Shown: positions 11,181 through 22,292 of the stretch, in pieces
Position numbering within the stretch: position 1 is the stretch's first letter
How the letters are laid out: each line of letters opens with the position of its first letter
DNA from: Hyparrhenia diplandra
Lineage: Eukaryota; Streptophyta; Magnoliopsida; Poales; Poaceae
Direction: 5' to 3'
Length of the DNA: 64,000 bases
Assembly: GCA_015847255.1 (NCBI GenBank)
Contig: JADLZK010012208.1
Coordinates: forward strand, 62,001-126,000
Position numbers and translations under genes: made by a program
Notes under the pieces: model-generated
The model's database searches: none
What the model saw: the letters and a program-made list of their open reading frames with translations, nothing else
What the model was told of the DNA's origin: nothing

Positions 11181-14100
11181 TCCTATAGAAAGGAAAGATT
11201 GGATTAAAGGATGGATCAAGGAGATTATCAGGTTAGCAAGCATAGGATTGATATACTTAACCCAAACCATAATTAAGGGAAAGTGATTAACAAGTTGATT
11301 AAGTATGATGCATGAATCGAACTTAATTAAACTATGCTTATATGAAAAAAACTTATTATATAGGGCAATATGATATGTTACCCACTACAAAACATTTAAA
11401 TTATAAGAGAAGATTTACAAATTGATTCAAGATAAGCTATAAACTTATTATATAGGGGAACGAGGCCTGCGCCACCCGAGAATACAAGACACCTCCAACC
11501 CGGGACTTTAACCCACCGAGGGTATCTTGTACCCCGCCATCTCTCCACTCCCCGGGCGTGGGTTGCCATTCCCGATTTGGCTCCACCGAGATCCGACTTA
11601 CCGGAGTATGTGGCTAGTTAGGGTCGACCGATCCGGGTGATCTGCCCGTGACGTGCCTTTGCCGTAAGGCCTCAGCGCATTTATGCTCAAAAAGTCCCGA
11701 ACTTAACAATCCAAACAACGGACGGTCCTTAAACGACCAACACGGGACAAGCACAACTAGGTATCCCGCCGGCTTTCAAACCTACGTCCCGTCCGATCTC
11801 AAATTCATCACTATATCTCTTTCTTTTTTAAAAAACAGTACCATCTTCTCAAATAAAACATTTTAATGAAAAAGCTTAACTAATTAAGCAGGGCTAAGCA
11901 TCACTTAAGCATTTTCAAATAAAACAAAGTTAACAAGGATGGTGCTTGAAATAAACAAGGATGGTAATGCAAAGAATTAGGTTATTACTCCACTTCTAAT
12001 TACTTAATGCAACATAGCATAGACATAAGTGATATAAAACTTTTAAAACATCAAGGAAGGGTTTAATGGAACCGGGGCTTGCCTTCGTTGACGGAATAAG
12101 CTAGTTCTTCGTAAAACCCGCAGAAATCCGAACCCGCCTAATTGGATATGGAACCTCCTCGGGGGACCGGGACTTGATACCCTCGACCTCGTTCACTACA
12201 CTAAATAATGTATGCTTCAACATGATGCCATATACTTAAATATGATGCTTTGCGGGTGCATGAAATGATAAACACAGAATATAACTCTATTTCACGATAA
12301 AGTTGCAACCCAACAAAACCAACTTGTTGAACTACTCTAAAGATATCATCACCATTGCCTAAGGAGTTCTCAAGGACCATCTTATTATGATGTAATCCAA
12401 GTTTCACAAAACAACCCAAAAGTCACACAAAAACCTAATCTATTTAACACTAAACAATTTTAAACCACATAAAAAATAATAGGGCTTAAGATAGAAAATA
12501 ATTTAAACTTTTCAAAATAACTCCAAACTTTTATACAAGTAGGACACATCATAAAAACAGTACCAAATAAATTTTCATGAATTTTGGATAAATATTTTAT
12601 TTTCTAAAAATCATGGAAGATGCATTTTTCAATTAAAATTTGTATTTTTAAATCATGCAAAAACTACTCAAAATCAAAGTTTCAAATTTTTCATGGATTC
12701 ATATACTCATAAGAAGCTTCTACAAAAATTTTTTAGAATTTAGGAGCTATTTTCAAATTTCTATGAATTTTGAAAGAATCAGCTCTATTCATAATAAAGG
12801 AAATTGATAAATCAAATTTTAAAAGAAAACCGACCACCGAGCGGTTTCAGCCCAACACCGCATGTGGCCCGATCTTTGTGCGGCCCGGCCTGGCCGCTCT
12901 GATAGAGAAGGCCGGCGGCGTCGGTCTCGTCTTGATCATGGGCGGCAATGGCCAAGTTACGGCCGAGAGCTGCCGGCTTTCACCCATGACGCGACTCTGC
13001 CCCCTCTCGACTCCCTCGACCTCGGCGGGACCTCATGGCACCGTAAACCGAGACCTAGGGGCACAGCGGCAACCATACCGGCGGCCATGGCCGGCACGGC
13101 GGCGCGGCGGACGACGACAGCGACAAGCGGCTTTCCCGTGCCGGCGGCGAGGACACGGGGCTTCCCGCACCACATCGGACGAACCCGAGCCCAAAGCTAA
13201 GTGAACCCTAAACGACTCACGCGAGGCGGGCGACTGTAGCGGGGCGCCGGGTAAGGCAAGCTCGTCGGCGGCGCACCGCAGCGTTCCGACAACTACGGCG
13301 AACAAGCGGACCAACGGCGGACGGCAAAGAAGACCGGGGAGCTCACCCACGGACTCGAATGGCAAGGTGGTTGGCTCGGGGACGGAGCGGAGGATAATCG
13401 GCGACGGTGGCGGCGGCGGCGGGGTGCTCCCCTGCGGGCAACGATGACGTCCTAAGGAAGTTCAAGGGTAAAAGACAAACGTCGAAGTCGACTATGACTA
13501 CATCATCGTGGGCTTATCCCAAATCACTAGCTGGTTATCCTCAATCTCACCGAATCAACAACGCGGGACGACGGCGAGATGATGCGCGGCGCCATCCTGA
13601 CGGAGATGGAGAAGACGACGGCTACGGGGCCGGGCTATGAGGAAGGACTAGAACTAGCTCAAAACGACGCGCAACGGTTGCTAACACGATGGCGTGATGA
13701 ATTTGAGGAATTGAAACTCAACGACGACGGGTAAAGGAAAGGGGGCGGCGGCGGCAGCCCGGCGGAAGTGGAAGGGAAAAACCGACGACGCACGCCGCAA
13801 GGCCGAGTTTTATAGGGCAAAGGGTACATGGACGTGGATGGCGTTGCCGCTAAGGCCTCCAGCTGGTCAGCGACATGCGAGGACGGCCGGCGCGAGAACG
13901 CCCGGCGACGGCGGCGATCGGCGGTATGGAGGAAGAACAGTGGTAATCCCTCGCTTCACCGTAGCTCTCTCAACCCTAATTTTCTGAATTTCATCAAATT
14001 CTCCTCAAATTTGAATTGAACTTGAAAAATTCCAAAAGTGACTTAGCCTAATTTTTCAAGATCTACAATTTTTTATAATTGGAAAATTTTCAAATTCAGC

Positions 14101-14739
14101 CTAGAAATATGACTTTTTGAAATGCAGTTCAAAATTTTGAATTTTGAATTCAAAATTACTTTTTAAAATCATGTAACAACTTGAAAAACTTTGTACATGA
14201 CTTCTGTTCATCTCAACAAGATCTACAAACTAGCTTTTGGAAGTTTTTTGCAAATTTTGCTTAGATTTTGAATTATGATTTTTAAATCAAAAGGGGACAA
14301 AACCCTAATTTTGGTATTTTCAAAATTACTCTAAATTTTTGAACTAAACTTTGAAAACTCAAAATACTAACTTTGTTCAACTTTGAAAACTCTACAAATT
14401 TGCTTTAATAACCATACCCAAATTCTTTATAAATTTTGAATAAAAGAAAAGGGGGTAAAAGAAAGAATGGAATTTAGGGTTTTCGGAGTTCAATTCAAAT
14501 TTGAATTTGATCCAATTTCAGATTCCCAACCTATACTATCCAACCATCATTCCAACAACACACTTAGGATTAAAACATAAATTAAAATTAAATCACTCTA
14601 AATTTTCTTAAGCACAAACATCCTCTCAAATATAAACTCAATTTTAATTCAATGCATTTCAAATTTTCTATTTATGCATGCTTTATGATAATCATGATGA
14701 CATGACAATATTTTAGTTGAGTAACACCAGGGGTGTTAC
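11181..14739 (-). repeat. chromovirus LTR plus leader
   Basis: AT-rich at 14000-14739, GC-rich at 12850-13940, then AT-rich again. TGTAACACCCC is at 14739-14729. The TATA box CTATAAAAC is at 13815-13807 (minus). The GC-rich part makes long open frames in several directions but shows no protein family. The inner LTR end and primer-binding site could not be located. Confidence 0.6.
13805..13818 (-). promoter_or_regulatory. LTR TATA box
   Basis: CCCTATAAAACTCGG on the minus strand, about 925 bases from the LTR start and immediately before the GC-rich transcribed leader. Confidence 0.55.
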
Positions 14740-15074
14740 ACTTTCATGAAAGCAGAGCCAGCAGGGGACCCGGGCGCGGATCCGGGCGAAGGCGCCCCGG
14801 TTCCATGGCCTAGGATCTCGCCGCCACGGCCCCATCGGGCCGGTGGGCGGAATCGGCAACGCCGACGGTCCTGCTGGGACGGCGGTGCGGACGCGCCGAC
14901 GCAGGGCTTACGAGGAGTGGGAAGCGAGGGAGGCGGGGAAGAGGGTGGGGAGGGGGAGGGATGGACGGGGTGGAGGGGCTGGCCGCCGGCGGCGGCGTTC
15001 AGCCGGTCGGGCCGCCAGGCCCGCTAGGGGTTGGGAGCGCGCGTCTCGTCCCTTTCCCTGATGCAGGTATGTAA
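14740..15074. other. GC-rich spacer between chromovirus LTR and HSP70 remnant
   Basis: High-GC sequence with purine-rich stretches (14925-14985). Open frames on both strands look like composition effects. No gene recognised. Confidence 0.5.
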
Positions 15075-16010
15075 ATTTTAATACCAGACCCTTGTTGAGC
15101 TCCTCGAATCGAGACCTGGAGATTTTGACGCTGAAGTCAATGCCGTCGTGGAGCGAGTCGACCTCAATGGTGGTCTGTGCAGTGGAAGACAAGATCCGCT
15201 TTGCTCTCTCACAGGCAGTCCTCAGCCGCCGGAGAGCCTTCCGGTTGCTATCTTGCCGTGTTTGCGTGTGAACTCCTCGAGAGAGTATTTCACCATCTCG
15301 TTGTCAAAATCAGCCCCGCCAAGGTGAGTGTCACCGGCGACGGCCATCACCTCAAAAGAGCCCCTTACCCTTTTTGGTTCCTCGAACAATGTTGAGGAGG
15401 GAAACATCCAAGGTACCACCACCAAGATCAAAGACGAGCACCGTCCTTGTTTTGTTGCTGGCTGGCATCTTCTCAAGACCATATGCGAGGGCGGCGGCGG
15501 AGGGCTCATTGATGATGCGCATGACGTTTAGACCGGCGATGGCACCGGCGTCAATGGTAGCCTGGCGCTGGGAGTTGTTGAAATAGACAGGCACGGTGAT
15601 GACAGCGTTCTTGATTGTTTTGCCGAGATATACCTCGGCTGTGTCTCTCATCTTAGCGAGCACCATGGACGAAATCTCCTCAGGCATGTAGTGCTTCTGC
15701 TCGCCTTTATGCTGCACCACGATCATTGGCCGTTCGTCACGGCCCGCGATGACTTTGAAAGGCCACAACTTGGCATCTGCTTGCACAGATTCATCGCGGA
15801 ATCGGCGGCCGATCAATCGCTTCACTTCTGTGAAAATGTAGTGTTGTAAGTAGCATATAGCAGTAGCGGTAATTTATGGTGCATCTAAAAAAAAAAAAAT
15901 AAAGGTTTGATTTGCTACACACTAGATATTAGGTTTGGTCCTATGCACTTTAATTTTCTTGATTTTTACTATGAATATATCTTCACCAAACCTCGTTCCC
16001 TCTAACGACT

Positions 16011-16292
16011 CACTAGCATCAAACTCCAGTTCAAAACAAATAATGCCGAGACCTCAGATTATTTTTTTTTTTATATGTTATCGTCCATGAAGGTTACATT
16101 AATTATCTCAATTGTCATATTTATTCTTGGAATATGCTTTGCTCCACTTTGCACTAGCATCAAACTCCAGTTCAAAACAAATAATGCCGAGACCTCAGAT
16201 TATTATTTTTATATGTTATCGTCCATGAAGGTTACATTAATTATCTCAATTGTCATATTTATTCTTGGAATATGCTTGCTCCACTTTGCATG
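16011..16292. repeat. tandem duplication, 141-bp period, two copies
   Basis: CACTAGCATCAAACTCCAG starts at 16011 and again at 16152, and the following ~140 bases are nearly identical, with a shorter T-run in copy 2. It lies within the HSP70 pseudogene intron. It yields an open frame with a repeated hydrophobic segment, which I consider fortuitous. Confidence 0.9.
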
Positions 16293-16350
16293 CAAGAATT
16301 CAGTGAGTTTTCAAAGTAAGGTGTGATCATGAGGAATTTTCTAGTAATAT

Positions 16351-16608
16351 ATACTCCCCATTTCAAATCGTAAGTCATTTCAAAAATCTTGGAGAGTCAA
16401 AGCATTTCAAATTTGACCAAAATTATAAATATAAAGATTTGTGAAATCTAATACATATACTAAGAACATGTAATTAACGAAGAATCCAATGATACTTAGT
16501 TGACATTATAAATGTTATTATCTTACCAAATAAATTTGGTTAAATTTAAGATATTTTTGACTCTCCAAAATTCTCGGAATGACTTACAATTTGGGATGGA
16601 GGGAGTAG
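16351..16608. mobile_element. Stowaway-like MITE
   Basis: Inverted ends: TACTCCCCATTTCAAATCGT at the left and GGGATGGAGGGAGTA at the right, with internal mirrored GGAGAGTCAAAGC / TTGACTCTCC. TA dinucleotides flank both ends, as expected for Tc1/mariner MITEs. Confidence 0.8.
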
Positions 16609-16722
16609 TGATTACTGATTACAAGTCGCTGCAAAGAAGTCATATATTGCTAGAAACAAACATGCAGGTAGAGAAATTTAAGAGGCAAGTCTGGATATGA
16701 ACGAGCTATTGCCCAAGGTGAT

Positions 16723-16981
16723 TAGGGGTTGTTTGGTTGCCGCCGTTTGTTTGCCACGCAGTAAAGTTCGGTTGCCACACCTCCCCCGGCTGTTGTTTGG
16801 TTGCTCCTTAAAGTTAGGCTACCACACACTACAAGTCCCTGTCGTTTTGCTATTATTAGCTTGTCTTTTAGCGGTGGCTGGTGTGGCAGTGTGGCGGCCA
16901 ATCGACCGATGATCTGTGGCGTCGCCACCAACGCCAAAGTGTGGCGGGGGTAGGATGAGGCTATGAATCAAACAAGCCCTT
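16723..16981. mobile_element. TIR-bounded MITE candidate
   Basis: AGGGGTTGTTTGGTTGC at the left and GAATCAAACAAGCCCTT at the right are imperfect inverted repeats. The interior carries GCCACAC/GTGTGGC segments. Superfamily uncertain. Confidence 0.55.
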
Positions 16982-18241
16982 AATTTCGTAATGCAAACAT
17001 TTCGCCACCACCGCAATTACTACATTTTGCAAAATTTGTCCAAAAATTTCGTTGATTTGTTTAGAAATTAAAAAATAGAGTATGTTTTTTTTCTAAAAAT
17101 GTTTTAGATCTAAACAAATATTGGTACATACTCATGTGATTTATGACTACACATCTATTGAATAGAAGAATATATTATATTATAAACAATAGAAAAATAT
17201 AAGTTTAGATTTATATATTATATAGCAGATAGTGTATTACAAATTTTTAGAGTTTTCTTGTAGCCACAACCAAGAAATTATTGAATTTCGCCAAAATTCG
17301 CCAAATTCTCGCTGAAATTTTAAACCCTGCACGCTTGTTGTTGAATAATAAACATGTAGTTCCCCAATTTTCCCAAAAAAAAAGGTGTTTTATGATCATT
17401 TTGCAAAATGGAACTAAACACCATGGTGAAATTATACCAATAATTAGACTTTTGGCATTTTGAATTTGGGCCCTTGAGGCTAAAAGAGGCAAAATAAACC
17501 GCCCTCACCCACCCAACTTTGGTGTGGCCTGGCATTGAACTAGACCCCAGAAATATTTGGCTTTCTATGTTTTCAAATTTCTAAATGTTTTGTATTCTGC
17601 ATTCTCCTTTTAACTAAACAGGCCTGAGATGATGGAGGGGAAAACTTTGGGAGTGTTTAGTTGGTGATATATTTTGGGTTGGTCTATCCGTAGCATTTTT
17701 CGTTTGTATTTGGTAATTATTGTCCAATTATGGACTAACTAGGCTCGAAAGATTTGTCTCGCACTTTTCAGCCAAACTATGCAATTAGTTTTTTTACCTA
17801 CATTTAATGCTCCAAATATGTGTCAAAAGATTCGATGTGACAGATAATCGTATCACTTTTTTTGGTTTACTTTTTGGGTATGCATGACAACTGAGCATGG
17901 TATTGCACTCAATCTAGCTACGTAGGCACACCAGACCCACAGTTGATAGATCTGTGACGCAAATCAGAACGCTTTGAGGATAGAAGAAAACAAACAAGTC
18001 ACATAAGCTAGTAAGCGAAGCTCGTGTTCTCACCAAAGATGGTGTTGGTGGGGTTCAAAGCGGCCTGGTACACCGCTGCCTCGCCGACGAGCCCCTCGGC
18101 GTTGGTGAAGGCCACGCAGGACGGCGTGAGGCGGTTGCCCTGGTCGTTGGCGATGACCTCGCCGCGGCCGTGCTGCCAAATCGCCACGCACGAGTAGGTC
18201 GTCCCCAGATCGATGCCGATCGCCGGCCCCGACGCCGCCAT

Positions 18242-19022
18242 CTCAACAGTCAGAGGCGAGGAAAGTGGAAACTAGAAGTATATGGATCTGCTTCGATCGT
18301 GGTGTGCGTGCTAACTGCTATGGCGCCAACAACTCCAGGATTTCTTTCTTAAAATTAGGGATGGGCGGATGGCAACCGATCAGATATTCACGTGGAGGGA
18401 TGTTTACCGTGACCTGAAACCCAATAGCTTTTTATCTCTCCTCCCTCTCCAACGTCAGGTAGCCTATCATTGTGCACGTTGGTTACTAATAGTACCATAT
18501 TGTTTCAATAGCTACGAAAAAGCCGACTAAATATGTCGTCCAATCTCACCTATCAGAGTTGAGAGGAGAGGTGCATGTGCTTGAGCCAGCGTTTAAGACC
18601 CATATATGAGTGTATCTTCAATAGGGATGAAAACGGATCAGATACGAATGGATATCGTCGGATTCGAATTCAAACACAAATAAGAACCGAATCAAGGCCA
18701 TTGTGATTTTGATTGAGACCGACACTGGAGCCGCTGCCCGAGGCCGCAAAGATCTTGACGCTACCGGCTGCCGACTACCTTGCGATGGGATCCAAGGCCC
18801 GAGTGTGTGGGCCCGTAGAGATCTTGACGCCACCGTTGCTGACTACGCGTTGCGATGGGATCCAAGGCCTAAGTCGGTGGGCCCGCAGTCACGTCGACAT
18901 GGCCAAGGGCCGAGCGACACACACTTCCTGCGGACCCACTTGTCAATGATCTCTCTGCCTTTGGTGTGCACTCAGTTCGCATGAACCACCCGGTCCCGAC
19001 CTAATATACGCTGAAATTTGAA
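18242..19022. other. intergenic, with a 69-bp tandem duplication at about 18748-18888
   Basis: GATCTTGACGC...GCGATGGGATCCAAGGCC occurs twice with a period near 69 bp, and each copy ends in GTGGGCCCG. The rest shows no gene. A GGGATGAAAACGGAT motif at 18625 recurs at about 61137 and 61185. Confidence 0.7.
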
Positions 19023-19085
19023 TTAGTGGTACTGATTGCGAATCACCCGTCGCAACGTACGGGCACTTTTGCTAGTCTCTCTAAT
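19023..19085 (-). repeat. fragment of dispersed GTGCCCGT..GTTGC repeat
   Basis: On the minus strand, CTAGCAAAAGTGCCCGTACG followed by TTGCGACGGGTG. It matches the start of a longer element at 53200-53240 (plus). It is a recurrent grass repeat end; class not determined. Confidence 0.6.
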
Positions 19086-19256
19086 ATATGGGCTAATTTA
19101 TTTACCCGGGCCTATGGGTATGTTAAATAAGCAAAAAATCTATTTTTATTGGGTTCGTTGTATGACTATGGTTATGCTCTACGGGACTCATAAGGGCAGT
19201 CCCTATGCAAGACACACGGCACCTAAGTCCAACACAAAAAACGTCACTGTCGAAAC

Positions 19257-19689
19257 TCTTAGAGCACTCACAGTGCAGACTTCACCATAGAGTCTATCCC
19301 TATTAATGGTACTGCCACGTAAGTATTTTGCTGATGTGGCAAACAATTTAATGAGGAAAGAGAGGCTGAAACGAAGAAACGACGTCTAAGTTAGACTCGA
19401 CGTCTACGCACAAAACGAGGCCACCGGTCCAGCTTCATGGATCCCATGCGACACGCGCCGTCCACAGCGCTTGCACATGCGACATCCACATCACTTTCTA
19501 TACTTAGCTATTGGCTAATCTTAGCTATGATAGTCCGCAGAGGATTCCGATATAGGAGAGAAATTGAGTGGTTGATTTTTATTTAGACTCTATACAAACA
19601 AAACTGCATTGGAAAGAACTATAGTCTTGTTACGATATCCAAGATCATGGACTCTATGGGTAGAGTCCGCGCCGCGTGAGTGCCCTTAC
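19257..19689. mobile_element. MITE candidate with TTAGAGCACTCAC ends
   Basis: The left end TTAGAGCACTCACAGTG and right end CGCGTGAGTGCCCTTA are inverted relatives. TTA borders suggest PIF/Harbinger or Mutator type. Confidence 0.6.
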
Positions 19690-19855
19690 TTTCCAACGCA
19701 TGGTTTCGATTAGCAATTAATGTGCTCTTCATCTGTCATCCCTCTATCGTTTTCTCTCTCCTTATCCTTTCTATCTCTCGCGTCCGCGAGCGCGAGTTAA
19801 TGCCATGGACGTCACTCGTTTCCTCCCAACGCGAAAAATCGTCGTTTCTTCCTGC

Positions 19856-19970
19856 CTCGGTTCAAGAGTCGACGCCATTTCTTGTCGTCGAAAACGATTT
19901 CTACGACAATCCCTCGGTTCAAGAGTCGACGCCATTTCTTGTCGTCGAAACGATTTCTACGACAATCCCT
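19856..19970. repeat. 57-bp tandem duplication
   Basis: CTCGGTTCAAGAGTCGACGC starts at 19856 and 19913. The two units are identical except for one A in the run before CGATTTC. Not placed in any known gene. Confidence 0.9.
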
Positions 19971-20416
19971 CTCTCTCTTCATTAACCGCTGCCATGTCGT
20001 GTTTTCGTCTACGTGGAGCCTTCTTCAATGCTTATGGAAACGACGCATTTAAGGCCGTTGGGACTGCCCTAAACCAATGGGGCATGCATATACCCGATAT
20101 ATTATGCAGCTATAATCCAAAGCCACCTTTCAACCTCACGTGCTCCAAATTAAACATGGTCCAATTAGCACACCTAGTGGCATAGAAGAATTGACGTCAC
20201 ATATATCGTTTTATATTACATTTGTTACATATTTGTTCTATTATTTTCTCATATAGTAATAATACAATGTTTGTGTTATGTTTTATTTTCTCAAGCATGG
20301 GCAATCTTTCATTAAAAAAAACATGGGCAATCCATGAGTACCTTTTTTTATCCTCCGTGAGTACCCAGGTACTTGCATGAACATGGGTATTAGTACAAAA
20401 TAGACCCGCATATGGG

Positions 20417-20581
20417 CAGGGGCGGATCTAGCGGGTGGGCTACCCGCGCTACAGCCCCTAGCAAGCTTAAATACATGTAAAATATTGGTTATTAGCCTCT
20501 AAATTAACATTAACTTCTTAACTTTCGCCTTAATCTTCATTATTTAGCCTTCCCGAGGAGCTTATCCTAGATCCACCCTTG
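20417..20581. mobile_element. hAT-like MITE, 165 bp
   Basis: The ends CAGGGGCGGATCTAG and CTAGATCCACCCTTG are inverted repeats. An 8-bp target duplication flanks it: CATATGGG (20409-20416) and CACATGGG (20582-20589), one mismatch. Size, ends and TSD fit a non-autonomous hAT element. Confidence 0.85.
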
Positions 20582-20589
20582 CACATGGG

Positions 20590-22292
20590 CATGAGTTTCG
20601 ATGGGTACACTAACCACAACCCTTAACCAACAACGGATGTCAATTGCTAAAGTTGATAATTAACGTTGAATAGGCGGTTGCTAAAGATTGTCTTTAGAAC
20701 GTTAGTTGCTAAAACCAATACTGCAATGGATTGGTTGTTGCTAAAAAAATATTTTTCTTTTACATTATACGTATATAAGTAGGGGTGGATGATACCAACT
20801 AGGTATAGACCCATTACCATCCCTAATTCGGTGTGATATGGGTAGAGCAAACACTCGATTACAATAAAATTTCAATAAATTCCATAAAACTTTATTATAC
20901 TTGCTCATGAAATAGCTTGGAGGTGGTGTTTTTTGGACCTATACGTCCTGGGGTTGCCTATGAGTTTTGTGAGGGCCCGGACTGCCAATCTAGCTAAACT
21001 AAGTGTCTTTTATGATTGATGAGTTACACTGACTCACTTTTGCCTAAACCGACACGATCCTCAAGAGGATGTCATCCACACCTCTTTATGATCTTTTTAT
21101 GATTGAGTTACACCACACAGACCAATCATCAAGCGACTCACTATCACCACCACATTATGAACGAAATCTTTCCGTTATTTGCAGAGACATGATTGATCAT
21201 TAAAGAAAATACAATGAAAGGTAATCTTAAATTTGAGATCTCGAAAAACCTAATGGTTTTAGAAAGAAAATGAGCATATAGGTATTGCCTCATTGAAAGG
21301 AAAAGCCCAAGCAAGTTAAAACCTTTGTGAGAACAATAGAAGATATTTAATATTTTAAATAATGCCTTAAGAAACCCGTTGGAAAACAGAAGAGATGACA
21401 TATAATATCTTGAATATTTTAAAAAATATGAAAAGTTAGAATATATGCCATATATTGTTATACAAATATTTTTATATAACATATAATTTTTTAAAATGTT
21501 ATTATACTTAGGAGAGGACACCCCTCAGGCTGTTCACCTGATGGTTTTTTAAGGTTGATAAGTCGATTGATGTTGTGTTTGTGAGAGAAAAAAAGAAAAA
21601 CACTAATACCATGGGTGATAAAGATAGGTTCAAGTGAACAGGGTCCTGAATCTTCCCGTGCTCAAAGTCACTGAAATCCAATACAATTAACTATTTGGAT
21701 AAGGGTGCGATTAGATATGTGATGTTTATTTTCCACCATGTTGTAATTCAAGGGACCATATATCTTTTTTGGCAACATATTTATTGATATTGTTCTTATG
21801 TGAGCTATCTGCATCTTGACAATACAATTCCTTATTTTTCATGGGTAATGGTTGGTGGTTAAATGGAACCACATTTGATCATTCAATGAAATCATACTTA
21901 TGTGTGGTACTCCACATTTGATTATTAGAGTATATATTTTGATGACTCATCTAAGGACAGGTACCACCATGAAATCAATATATGATCTGGATTAAATAGC
22001 AAGTATCTTGGTATCCCATTATAGATTTATAATAACAAGGATGATGATGAATTGGAGAGTACGAAGAACACCAGAGCTCCCAAAGTGAACTATAATTTGA
22101 AATGAAGGATTACATAATGTGGCTAGCGAAGGATTCCGATCTTCATGTGTTGTAATTGAAGGCCAACTTTGAAAAAAAATATAAACAACTACTACTTATC
22201 ATAGAATTTATTTAGAGAACGAAGTGGGGCTGCATCTAGCTATCGTTCATTACACTTTGACAAAATGCATATTACACGCCGCATGATTCAGC
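20590..22292. other. intergenic, AT-rich, one MITE
   Basis: Mostly AT-rich with no recognisable gene. GTTGCTAAA motifs recur at 20645-20745. The MITE candidate at 21526-21645 lies here. Confidence 0.5.
21526..21645. mobile_element. short MITE candidate
   Basis: GGCTGTTCACCTGATGG at the left and GGTTCAAGTGAACAGGGTCC at the right are imperfect inverted repeats about 115 bp apart. Confidence 0.55.

Larger units (their letters stand above)
9358..14739 (-). mobile_element. chromovirus-type (Tekay-like) Ty3/gypsy element, 5' half
   Basis: Minus-strand element starting with TGTAACACCCC at 14739, the usual 5' end of this LTR class in grasses. It continues through an AT-rich U3, a TATA box near 13811, a GC-rich leader, an upstream coiled-coil/acidic ORF (11180 to 10554) and gag (10374 to 9368). 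Its gag is cut at 9357/9358 by the gypsy-type element to the left. The rest of gag-pol lies beyond the left edge of the window or is lost. Confidence 0.8.
15075..18241 (-). pseudogene. cytosolic-type HSP70, 3'-truncated pseudogene
   Basis: Exon 1 (18241-18034) starts with MAASGPAIGIDLGTTYSC and ends at ALNPTNTIF, with donor G|GTGAG. Exon 2 starts at 15827 after TTTTCACAG and resumes with VKRLIGRRF, so the splice restores the usual F-[DE]-V-K-R-L junction. Exon 2 carries the ATPase-domain motifs VITVPVYFNNSQRQAT, NEPSAAALAYG and VFDLGGGTLDVS. A frameshift near 15370-15385, before SFEVMAVAGDTHLGG, and a second near 15245, before ALRRLRTACERAK, break the frame. Homology stops near 15075 at FEELN, about half of a normal 650-residue chaperone. 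The peptide-binding domain is missing. The 2.2-kb intron contains MITEs and a tandem duplication. Codon changes are few, so inactivation looks recent. Confidence 0.85.

Noticed and set aside
12896..12904. GCTCTGATA as a possible Met-tRNA primer-binding site of the chromovirus
   Set aside because: It sits inside the GC-rich LTR, the bases before it do not end in CA, and gag is 2.5 kb away.
12770..13365. Several GC-rich open frames (up to 144 codons)
   Set aside because: They lie in the chromovirus LTR leader, overlap in many frames and show no domain.
16075..16326. Open frame with a repeated hydrophobic segment
   Set aside because: Created by the 141-bp tandem duplication within an intron.
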